64,000 nucleotides of DNA from G965237725 sp965237725 (GTDB lineage: Bacteria; Pseudomonadota; Gammaproteobacteria; Arenicellales; Poriferihabitantaceae): NCBI GenBank assembly GCA_965237725.1, contig OZ250151.1, positions 496,001-560,000 on the forward strand. Direction: 5' to 3'. The position numbers and the translations under genes were made by a program. Shown here piece by piece: positions 16,690 to 23,710 of the stretch; position 1 is the first letter of the stretch; each line of letters opens with the position of its first letter. The notes beneath the pieces are model-generated. The model had not been told where the DNA came from. It was given only the letters and a program-made list of their open reading frames with translations, and ran no database searches.

Positions 16690-17835
16690 TCACCTTGATA
16701 AGTGAATATAGGCTTTTGCTGCACGTGCTACCAAATCTGTGTCTAGTGTAAATCCGAGGCCTGGACCATCGATCGCCGCCAGACGCCCCTCGATGGGCAC
16801 CATACTCGGGCTTGCTATAATGTCTTCGCTTAGGAAATTGCCCATAATTTGATTGGCATCGTCAAGGTTGGGGATTACAAGCCCCGCTTGATGGGCTGCA
16901 CAGGTTGTAATGCTGGTTTCAAAATTACCGTGGATACAGACCTTTAATCCACTTGCCTCAGCTACAGCAGCAGCTTTGATGAAATTTAGGATGCCGCCAC
17001 ATTCATGCAGACCTAGGACAATAAGATCAGCAGCATTAATCTGGCAGACGTTGTAAACATCCTGAAATGTGTGAACAGCCTGATCGGCTGCAATCGGCGT
17101 GTCGACGCTGTTTCGAAGTTGGGCAAGAGCCGCAAGGCTAGAACTGTCGACTGGCTGTTCTATCATTTCAATATTGTATGGTTTCAGTGCCGCGATCATG
17201 CGGCGTGCGGTCAAGATGTCCCAGTTTTCGTTGGCATCGGCGCGTAGACGCGATTTACCGATCGCCTCACGAACGGCAGCGACCGAGTCCAGGTCATTTT
17301 GTTGGCCACATCCAATTTTCATGTAAATCACTTCGTGACCAGCGTCGGCATAGCGTTTTGCATCCGAGGCAAGTTCGTTAGGCCCTTTGCCCTGCGCAAA
17401 ACCGAAATACTGAATGTAGTCCCGCTGAGCACCACCAAGCATTTTATGTACGGCGGTATTGTTAACCTTGCCGAGTAAATCCCACAGTGCCATTTCAAGA
17501 CCAGCAGTGACTTGCAAAGACAATTTACGGTGGTTTCCTGGGCCCTGACTGGCAAATATAGCCTGGTGGCAATAGGCCATGATTGCGGTAATATTGCTTG
17601 CTTCCATTCCAATAAGGCCAAGGCGAAGCTCGTCATAGGCATGAACTGTCATTTCACAGTTGGGTGCTCCAAAGCTTTCGCCGAATCCAATGGTCCCATC
17701 TTCGCTTTCGAGCTCAATGAGCACTAACTTCGCACCATAATTGGTACCTTGTGCCCAGTAATAAGGTTCTTTGAATTCAAAATAGAGCGGCGTAGCTTTG
17801 ATCGATTTAATTATTGTTTGCGGTTCATTTTGCAT
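16690..17835 (-). CDS. Mandelate racemase/muconate lactonizing enzyme family protein
   Basis: This enolase-superfamily enzyme has 381 residues from the ATG at 17835. I prefer that start because AGGAG lies about ten bases upstream and the fold begins at once; an in-frame ATG at 17862 would add nine residues. The metal ligands are recognisable as D in RADANENW, E in MIEQP and D in IAADQAVH. The usual KxK catalytic pair reads YMK (VIYMKIGCG), so the first lysine is replaced by tyrosine. The second-half lysine motif reads LHECGGIL, and an HGNFE segment resembles the mandelate racemase histidine region. The chemistry therefore cannot be assigned. With the regulator and substrate-binding protein it may form a catabolic module. 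Confidence 0.85.
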   Translation of the reverse strand: MQNEPQTIIKSIKATPLYFEFKEPYYWAQGTNYGAKLVLIELESEDGTIGFGESFGAPNCEMTVHAYDELRLGLIGMEASNITAIMAYCHQAIFASQGPGNHRKLSLQVTAGLEMALWDLLGKVNNTAVHKMLGGAQRDYIQYFGFAQGKGPNELASDAKRYADAGHEVIYMKIGCGQQNDLDSVAAVREAIGKSRLRADANENWDILTARRMIAALKPYNIEMIEQPVDSSSLAALAQLRNSVDTPIAADQAVHTFQDVYNVCQINAADLIVLGLHECGGILNFIKAAAVAEASGLKVCIHGNFETSITTCAAHQAGLVIPNLDDANQIMGNFLSEDIIASPSMVPIEGRLAAIDGPGLGFTLDTDLVARAAKAYIHLSR

Positions 17836-17862
17836 TTGCCTTTTGCTCCTAATGTGATGCAT

Positions 17863-18462
17863 TGGTTTGGCAAGCCTTTCCAGATAGTAACCGGGAATAG
17901 TGCGCTGCCAGGCTTGAAAATTGAGATCAACGCCTGCCTTACAGCAGTTAAGACAATATCTCGGGTTAGGTGTTGACAGGTTTCTTCTTCACTTATAATC
18001 GTTAAATCGACTATTACTTTTTCCTACATAAGCAACAATTCTTATCGCAAGAACCTGAGCGTAAATCGAAAAATTTGGCTCTTTGACTGTGCATTTAATG
18101 ACAGTATTTCAGGCAGCATGGTGCCATGCCATAGGGCAATTATGCTAACGAAATTGCCCTACAGTATACGGACGGCAGGTGTAATGAAATTGAACCTTTT
18201 AGTCACCCTTCAGAACAAAATTACGCGTGAAAGCGTGGGCACACTGCCGATAAAGAGTGTAGGGCTGACTAACTTCCTGATTTAGCGGTTGATCAGGACG
18301 GTGAAATCATTGATTTTGAATTGAAATTTTTATTGTCGCAAGCTATCCCTTAGGAGGCGGCTGCTCTATCCACTGTTTCTGGTAAACGACGAAATGTCGG
18401 CTTTGCGGTACTTTTCGATGAAGTTAAAAATGTTGCAATGACGGTCACCGTTTGAACTCACC
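17863..18462. other. 600-bp stretch without a recognised gene
   Basis: This part of the gap upstream of the enolase-superfamily gene has no convincing coding sequence. It holds a perfect 9-bp stem with a 10-nt loop at 18133-18160 (agggcaatt / aattgccct) without a T run. A 33-codon plus-strand reading frame lies at 18184-18285, with a poor ribosome site and no recognisable product. In-frame open sequence upstream of 17862 on the minus strand could be decayed coding DNA but shows no known motif. Confidence 0.5.
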
Positions 18463-18558
18463 GTATATAGCAGAATCTTAGATTTGCACAACGAGTGACC
18501 GCTACGGAGAAAGCAGTCGCTCAAAAATAGCTGATGAGGGTCGGCTAATTGCCCTGAA
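18463..18558 (+). repeat. Dispersed repeat, copy B
   Basis: Gap-free partner of 13165-13260, with 84 of 96 positions identical. It carries no IS element. The sequence just left of it includes caatgacgg, which is also found left of the inserted IS30 element, so this copy looks like an unoccupied site of the same repeat family. Confidence 0.8.
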
Positions 18559-18725
18559 CGGCTATTCGTATTCAGACTGATCATAAAATCTGATAAACTC
18601 GGTAGTAGTGCTATAGGGTGCATCTGAGTCTGCGGAAAGGGGGCAACCCCCACCTATAAATATTGGTTTAGTTCTTCTTTCACTCTGATATCGCAGACAC
18701 CAGAAATTCGCGAAGGAGGATTCTG

Positions 18726-19580
18726 ATGAAATACCTACCTAAACATCCTAATCTTGATTTTCTCAAGAAAGAAACAAAAACATTACGTGCCTTACACCGA
18801 AAAAACAGTCTTTCTGCATGCCCAAGGTTACGCCACTATGACACTTCGCTTTCGGGAAAATCTGATGAAGAAATATTACATTCCAGGTTTTCAATATTAG
18901 ATGCTCAACGCGTTATAGCCCGAGAATACGGTTTTTCCAGTTGGGCCAAATTAAAACGATTTATCGAATCGACCAAAAGCAAGTTCAATCAATACCTTCA
19001 TGATGAACTTATTTCACTTCGTGATCGCGATAACCAAATGCGACAAGAACTGCTGGATGCTGGAGTACTTTATGATGGCTACCATCCCGATATGGAATCC
19101 GTGCATAACGAGAATGCTCAACGACTCGAGGAAATTATTAATAATTATGGATGGCCGGGCACTTCACTTGTTGGTGTTGACGGTTGTCGAGCAGCCGGTT
19201 TGATTGCACAACATGCCATTTCCCAGCCAACTTTTATGAGAAAGTGCCTTTCATTATTAAAACAAGCTACTGAAGATGATCAGATTCCCGCAAGAATGGT
19301 TGCATTTCTTACGGATAGTATTCGTTACCACGAACAAAAACCTCAAATGTACGGACTGGCTGCTGATTGGAACAGGCAAGGAGAACTTACCTTTGGAGAA
19401 ATTGAAGATGAGGAAAGGGTTAACGAGCGTCGTGCTTTAGTAGGACTTGAACCCATCGAAGATGATCTAGCCGATCACCGTCGTAAAGTCGCTAAAGAGA
19501 CAACAGACAATCGCGCACAGGACCATGATCAATGGCAAAAAATGGCAAACACGTGGGCCAGAAAAGTGGGATGGAGATAA
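18726..19580 (+). CDS. DUF6624-like protein with ankyrin-protein-type N-terminal domain
   Basis: This cytoplasmic protein of unknown function has 284 residues. Its N-terminal part (about 1-85) resembles the segment that precedes ankyrin repeats in many bacterial proteins: DAQRVIAREYGFSSWAKLKR after a short helical lead. No ankyrin repeats follow. The second part (about 95-220) resembles DUF6624, with NNYGWPGTSLVGVDGCRAAG, a LIAQHA helix and a region near DQIPARMVAFLTDSI. The C-terminal 60 residues are charged. The start has a strong ribosome site (AAGGAGGATTCTG before the ATG). It sits in the accessory region between repeat copies. The domain pairing is unusual and the role unknown. Confidence 0.75.
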   Translation: MKYLPKHPNLDFLKKETKTLRALHRKNSLSACPRLRHYDTSLSGKSDEEILHSRFSILDAQRVIAREYGFSSWAKLKRFIESTKSKFNQYLHDELISLRDRDNQMRQELLDAGVLYDGYHPDMESVHNENAQRLEEIINNYGWPGTSLVGVDGCRAAGLIAQHAISQPTFMRKCLSLLKQATEDDQIPARMVAFLTDSIRYHEQKPQMYGLAADWNRQGELTFGEIEDEERVNERRALVGLEPIEDDLADHRRKVAKETTDNRAQDHDQWQKMANTWARKVGWR

Positions 19581-19683
19581 AATGCCGTGTTCGAACTTAA
19601 GAGCTGAATGGCGGCTTGAGCATCCCCACCGCCTAACCGGAGCCTTGGATTGAGGCGCTTGGTAAACAAATATATTGAGCGAA

Positions 19684-19860
19684 TTATGTATCCAATATAT
19701 TTTTGCTTCGGAGCACGAAAGGTATTGCAAATGGACCAAAAAATATTCCCTTTCGTCTCCAGTACCTTCGATCTAGCCCGCGAGTTTTCGCAATGGAATC
19801 ACAAACGACCACCGACGTAATTTCAATAGCGAAGAGCAATGCAAAAAGTAACGCTAACAT
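19684..19860 (-). CDS. Small hydrophobic membrane protein, unknown function
   Basis: A 58-codon reading frame runs from the ATG at 19860 to a TAA at 19684. The translation starts with a clear membrane helix (MLALLFALLFAIEITSVVV), continues with a basic stretch (KTRGLDRRYWRRKG) and ends with a second hydrophobic segment (IFFGPFAIPFVL). This helix, basic loop, GxxFGPxAxPFV pattern is common in small bacterial membrane proteins that carry no functional assignment. No strong ribosome site is visible, so expression is unproven. It converges on the gene ending at 19580. Confidence 0.6.
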   Translation of the reverse strand: MLALLFALLFAIEITSVVVCDSIAKTRGLDRRYWRRKGIFFGPFAIPFVLRSKNILDT

Positions 19861-20217
19861 TTTACTAATTATTTCTTTACGGTGGGCTAGGCATCCATTT
19901 TAACTCAATTTGTATTGCAAGTAATACCAATAAAAAGGCTTCTATAGTTCTATCGCTACCAATACGGAAAATCAGCGAATGACGGCTTCGAGTATCTCAG
20001 GGACAGTCGATAATTTCCATTCTGTCTCAAAGTTGCCCAAAGCCATCTTTGCGAGTCGCTGAAGAAAAATACTTTTTTGACTCAAAAACGGTCAGTTTCC
20101 GATTTTGGTATAGGGAAATTACCGCTTCATTGCGCTTAATTGATTAGTATTAATAGTCTGGTGGTTATATAGTGCGCGTAACAACTATAACATCCACACT
20201 TTAGCTCGGCGGACATT
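19861..20217. other. Gap with one repeat copy and no other recognised feature
   Basis: No coding sequence was recognised here. The segment 19978-19995 (aatgacggcttcgagtat) matches the sequence interrupted by the IS30 element (aatgacggctttga, then gtat across the insertion), so it is another copy of that repeat without an insertion. The gap also supplies the upstream region of the secreted protein gene at 20218, whose ribosome site is weak. Confidence 0.55.
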
Positions 20218-20712
20218 ATGATCAATAAGAGACGTGCACTATTAACAGCCCTCACCGGTGCGGCTTTGATGCCCCGCCGCTGGCAACGGCCCGTCGTGAG
20301 TTCTGTAATTTTACCGGCACACGCTATGACAACGGATGATGTTATTTGCGACCCACTAAGGTTCGGCCAAGTGACAGCGGACTGCACAACGGCACCCCAT
20401 TTGTTAACGATTAGCGTGAACGAGGATGAGGAGTGTCCGCGTTTGGTTGTCAGGGACTCCACCGGCGAGGGCTTTCCCCAGGACGGAATGATAGTTGCGA
20501 CTTCGACGGTTTCTCCAGAAACGTTTTTAATCCAGTTATTTACTCCAACAGGCGTTTCAATCGCGGTAGCGCGCGGAGCGACGTCCGTATGCGAGGGGCT
20601 CCCCGGACCCCCCCCCAATTTTGTTCATGGTCCCCGCCGATGTGGCGTTTGCACCCGGAAATTTGGGCGGCGTTTATACGGCTCCGTTCGAGGTTGTCGC
20701 AGCAGCGGATAA
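20218..20712 (+). CDS. Putative Tat-secreted protein, frame interrupted at a C9 tract
   Basis: The frame as read gives 164 residues. The N-terminus looks like a twin-arginine or related export signal (MINKRRALLTALTGAALMPR, then WQRPVVSSVILPAHA), a form seen in small secreted proteins of unknown function. After nine consecutive C residues (20608-20616) the frame becomes arginine- and cysteine-rich and unlike a secreted domain. Removing one C gives a much better ending (FMVPADVAFAPGNLGGVY, then TAPFEVVAAADNLSITLL) to a stop at 20765-20767, for 182 residues. The gene is thus a recent frameshift pseudogene, a slippage-controlled gene or a sequencing error. It lies in the accessory region just before the IS30 element. 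Confidence 0.7.
   Translation: MINKRRALLTALTGAALMPRRWQRPVVSSVILPAHAMTTDDVICDPLRFGQVTADCTTAPHLLTISVNEDEECPRLVVRDSTGEGFPQDGMIVATSTVSPETFLIQLFTPTGVSIAVARGATSVCEGLPGPPPNFVHGPRRCGVCTRKFGRRLYGSVRGCRSSG
20608..20616 (+). repeat. C9 homopolymer at the frameshift point
   Basis: Nine C residues in a row inside the coding sequence of the secreted protein. With eight C the upstream frame joins the well-formed downstream frame (position class of the ATG at 20627). Runs of this length are prone to slippage in replication and transcription. Confidence 0.85.
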
Positions 20713-20954
20713 TTTGTCCATTACACTGCTTGCCACGACCTTCGTTCTTGTATCGCCGCCACCATAGCATTATTTATCAGTACTGTGTTTTCAGGTAATC
20801 CCCCATAAACCCAACGCCACCAGAGCGCGTTTCGTAAGCCCCAATGCGGATATTATCCGCACCTTGCTCCCCGCATTTATTTTTATGACGCTGGAATAGT
20901 CACGTTTTAAAATGACCGCTTTCGGAGATTTTCGTATTGGAGAAGAATTTCTCC

Positions 20955-20970
20955 AATGACGGCTTTGAGT
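20955..20970 (+). repeat. Dispersed repeat, left part interrupted by IS30
   Basis: aatgacggctttgagt directly abuts the left end of the IS30 element. It continues after the element as gtataaagcag (from 22200). The uninterrupted relative at 19978 reads aatgacggcttcgagtat, so the element split this repeat and duplicated gt. Confidence 0.7.
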
Positions 20971-20995
20971 TGCGATTTCAATCGGTGGATGCAAC
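20971..20995 (+). repeat. IS30 left terminal inverted repeat
   Basis: The sequence begins TGCGATTTCAATCGG and is the imperfect reverse complement of the right end at 22175-22199. The outermost nine bases match exactly. Confidence 0.8.
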
Positions 20996-21031
20996 ATCTA
21001 AACTCTAATCTTAAAGAGGAGGATGTTGACT

Positions 21032-22192
21032 ATGAATTACAGACCAAGGATTTGTTATACCGAAGGACAAAAAGCATTGATGTGGGATCGCTGGCAAAGA
21101 GGTGAATCTCTTCATTCGATTGCGCGACTGTTTGATCGAGGGCATTCTTCGATTCAAAGGATTCTTGCCCAGACAGGTGGGATACGACCACCGCAACGGA
21201 CACGATCCAGTCGTTCACTCACATTGAAGGAGCGAGAAGAAATATCTCGCGGTGTGGTTGCTGGGTGTTCACTGCGTTCAATCGCAACGTCACTGGAGCG
21301 TTCGCCCTCTACCATCAGCCGCGAGATAAGACGTAATGGTGGTTTGAGATGCTATCGTGCAAACACAGCGGATCAAGCGGCATGGGATCGGGCATGTCGC
21401 CCCAAAATGGGTAAACTGGTGATGAATCGGGCGCTGGCGCGTATCGTAGCCAGGCAGCTCCAGCTACAATGGTCACCAGAACAGATAGCCGGTTGGCTCA
21501 AGCATACTTATCCACACGACGAAACATATCAGGTGTCACATGAAACCATCTACCGCAGCCTCTTCATACAGGCCCGAGGGGCCTTGAAGAAAGAGTTATT
21601 ACAACACCTAAGACGAACCCGCGTGATGCGTCGTTCCCGCCACCACACACAGAAAACAGCCGATCACGGCAGGATCACTGACACGGTATCAATCCGTGAG
21701 CGACCGGCCTCAGTTAAAGATCGAGCCGTACCGGGTCACTGGGAGGGCGACCTGCTGTGCGGTAGCCGCAACTCTCAGATCGCGACGCTTGTAGAGCGAC
21801 ATACACGCTATGTGATGCTGGCCAAGGTCAACGCTAAAGACACCGAAACGGTCATCAATGCATTGATCAAGCAGGCACACAAACTACCACGCGAACTATA
21901 CAAATCACTCACCTGGGATCGCGGTAAAGAGATGGCCGATCACAAACGTTTCTCTCTGGCTACGGACATCAAGGTATATTTCTGTGATCCCCACAACCCT
22001 TGGCAGCGAGGTTCGAACGAGAATACGAACGGGCTGTTGAGACAATACTTTCCCAAGGGAATGGATCTCACTAACGTCTCCCAGAACAAACTAAATGCCA
22101 TCGCAAAACGACTCAACGAACGACCCAGAAAGACGTTACAATTCGAATCACCAGCAGAACGCTTTAACGCATGTGTTGCGTCGATCAGTTGA
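21032..22192 (+). CDS. IS30-family transposase
   Basis: This DDE transposase has 386 residues. I chose the ATG at 21032 because the AAAGAGGAGG ribosome site lies about nine bases upstream; the in-frame ATG at 21023 is too close. An N-terminal helix-turn-helix (RWQRGESLHSIARLFDRGHS) and a second one (GCSLRSIATSLERSPSTISR) precede the catalytic core. The core carries D in HWEGDLLCG, D in LTWDRGKEM and E in NENTNGLLRQYFPKG. The gene is full length and appears intact, so the element could be active. The stop codon lies in the right inverted repeat. Confidence 0.95.
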   Translation: MNYRPRICYTEGQKALMWDRWQRGESLHSIARLFDRGHSSIQRILAQTGGIRPPQRTRSSRSLTLKEREEISRGVVAGCSLRSIATSLERSPSTISREIRRNGGLRCYRANTADQAAWDRACRPKMGKLVMNRALARIVARQLQLQWSPEQIAGWLKHTYPHDETYQVSHETIYRSLFIQARGALKKELLQHLRRTRVMRRSRHHTQKTADHGRITDTVSIRERPASVKDRAVPGHWEGDLLCGSRNSQIATLVERHTRYVMLAKVNAKDTETVINALIKQAHKLPRELYKSLTWDRGKEMADHKRFSLATDIKVYFCDPHNPWQRGSNENTNGLLRQYFPKGMDLTNVSQNKLNAIAKRLNERPRKTLQFESPAERFNACVASIS

Positions 22193-22199
22193 AATCGCA
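22175..22199 (+). repeat. IS30 right terminal inverted repeat
   Basis: This repeat includes the last transposase codons and ends GTTGAAATCGCA. It is nearly identical to the relic at 13103-13169, which shows that two related copies once existed in this region. Confidence 0.8.
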
Positions 22200-22319
22200 G
22201 TATAAAGCAGCCTCCTAAAATATTATAGCGAACGGCCGCTATGGAGAAAGCAGTTGTCTGATCAAATCTAAACTAACATTTCAAACTGTAAGATCAAGTT
22301 ACGGTATATACAGCGTAGA

Positions 22320-23633
22320 TTAACCAATAAATCGTGGGTCGTGATGAAAATGGGTAAGCAGCTCATAGCCAGTTTCGGTGATCACAACCTGATCTTCCAG
22401 TTTCACCCCTTCCTTGCCGCCGACTTCACCAATATAGGCTTCCACGCATAAGCACATGCCCGGTTCCAGCACACCGTCATAACCGCCGGATTCCCAGTGT
22501 TCGGGATACATAATGGCTGGATATTCATCGCACAATCCGACGCCGTGATATTTCACCCCATACTGCAAGTGGCGATACTTCTGATCCAGTTGATTTCCAC
22601 CAAAAGTTAATTCCTTGAATGTCAGACCTGGCTTAAGCACTTCCATATCTTCCATAATATGCTCGTGAGCAACCCGGAATAATTGTTTCTGATCCGGTGT
22701 CGCCTTAACATCACCCGCGATCCATGACCTCGACATATCCACGCAATAACCATATACCCCAATCAGATCGGTATCCAGGGCAATCATATCTCCTTCCTGA
22801 ATTATTCGCGGTCCACATTCTGACATCCACGGATTTGTTCTGGATCCAGAGGACAAAATTCGGGTTTCGATCCAGTCGCCACCGCGCTTTATATTTCCAA
22901 GATGTAAATGCGCCCATAGTTCGTTTTCACTAATTCCCGGCACAATTGTATTTTCAAATTCCTGCAATGTCGCCTCGCAGGCCACCACTGCACAGCGCAT
23001 GGCTTTGAGTTCATTTTCATTTTTAATTTCTCGAGCGGTTTCCATCAGCGCCATTCCGTCATCCATAACTTCAATTTTCTTATCCTCCAATGCGCGAACC
23101 CCAACTAATTCCATGCGATCCACTGCAACGCGACGATTGCCGCCACCATGTTGTCGAACCAGTTCATCAATTTCCCTGGCAAATTTGTCCGCAAATTCTT
23201 CACAACGACTGCCACCGGTGAAATAGAAAAACCCCGACAGCTGACGAATTTCATCAATCAATGGCAGGTGCTCGCTCATATGTTGACAGTTATGGAAATC
23301 GAATAACACCACGGGCCCATCGGTGGCGATGAAACACCCTCTGGCCGCGTTGTGGGTGATCCACAATTGCATATTGGTGCTGTCGGTGGCATATCGGGTG
23401 TTCAGCGGATCGAATAAAATAATGCCTGCATAATCAAATTTTCTTAGCTGTTCCCTGACCCGCTCCAGACGATACTCGCGCAGGGCAACCATATCCGGCG
23501 ACTCAATGCCAAGAGCCTGCCATTCATCAAATGCAATCTGGCTCGGGCCAATTTCGATGCGATCATTGTCATCCGGGGTATTGTCCGGTTTTTTCCGGAA
23601 ACTACGCTGTAACGCACTATCTGGCTTGCTCAT
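22320..23633 (-). CDS. dddP: DMSP lyase DddP (M24 metallopeptidase family)
   Basis: DddP cleaves dimethylsulfoniopropionate to dimethyl sulfide and acrylate. The 437-residue protein has the pita-bread fold of M24 peptidases but matches DddP in its distinctive parts: DNTPDDNDRIEIGPSQ at the start, then FDPLNTRYATDSTNMQLW and IKRGGDWIETRI. Metal-ligand positions are D287, D289, D299, H363, E398 and E413, with D369 as the counterpart of the catalytic aspartate. From memory, these sit at a constant offset of eight from the numbering of the Ruegeria enzyme. The gene upstream encodes an AcuI-type reductase that would detoxify acryloyl-CoA, which strongly supports the role. The IS30 element ends about 120 bp beyond its stop codon. 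An ordinary Xaa-Pro peptidase is the alternative. Confidence 0.85.
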   Translation of the reverse strand: MSKPDSALQRSFRKKPDNTPDDNDRIEIGPSQIAFDEWQALGIESPDMVALREYRLERVREQLRKFDYAGIILFDPLNTRYATDSTNMQLWITHNAARGCFIATDGPVVLFDFHNCQHMSEHLPLIDEIRQLSGFFYFTGGSRCEEFADKFAREIDELVRQHGGGNRRVAVDRMELVGVRALEDKKIEVMDDGMALMETAREIKNENELKAMRCAVVACEATLQEFENTIVPGISENELWAHLHLGNIKRGGDWIETRILSSGSRTNPWMSECGPRIIQEGDMIALDTDLIGVYGYCVDMSRSWIAGDVKATPDQKQLFRVAHEHIMEDMEVLKPGLTFKELTFGGNQLDQKYRHLQYGVKYHGVGLCDEYPAIMYPEHWESGGYDGVLEPGMCLCVEAYIGEVGGKEGVKLEDQVVITETGYELLTHFHHDPRFIG

Positions 23634-23710
23634 ATTTTAAATTAGGAAACTAAAAATTTGGAAGTATTAAACCCACCTGATTCCCCAGAGGCTTAGTATT
23701 AATGAATTAC

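Larger units (their letters stand above)
20971..22199 (+). mobile_element. Complete IS30-family insertion sequence
   Basis: The element is about 1.23 kb with imperfect 25-bp terminal inverted repeats at 20971-20995 and 22175-22199 (20 of 25 positions match by my count; the outer GAAATCGCA is identical). It carries one transposase gene whose stop codon lies inside the right repeat. A 2-bp direct repeat (gt, 20969-20970 and 22200-22201) flanks it, within the 2-3 bp duplication known for this family. Comparison with the uninterrupted site near 19978 supports these borders. Confidence 0.88.

Noticed and set aside
16431..16751. 106-codon plus-strand frame
   Set aside because: It spans the upstream region of the AraC-type gene and overlaps its 5' end and the end of the enolase-superfamily gene; no family resemblance.
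18366..18653. 95-codon minus-strand frame in the gap before 18726
   Set aside because: It is antisense to dispersed repeat copy B and shows no motif, so it is probably chance.
19703..19903. 66-codon plus-strand frame
   Set aside because: It is antisense to the small membrane protein at 19684-19860, whose translation is much more protein-like.
20433..20798. 121-codon plus-strand frame over the secreted protein gene
   Set aside because: It is an alternative frame of that gene; its composition (many Arg, Pro, Cys, Trp) is unlike the restored frame.
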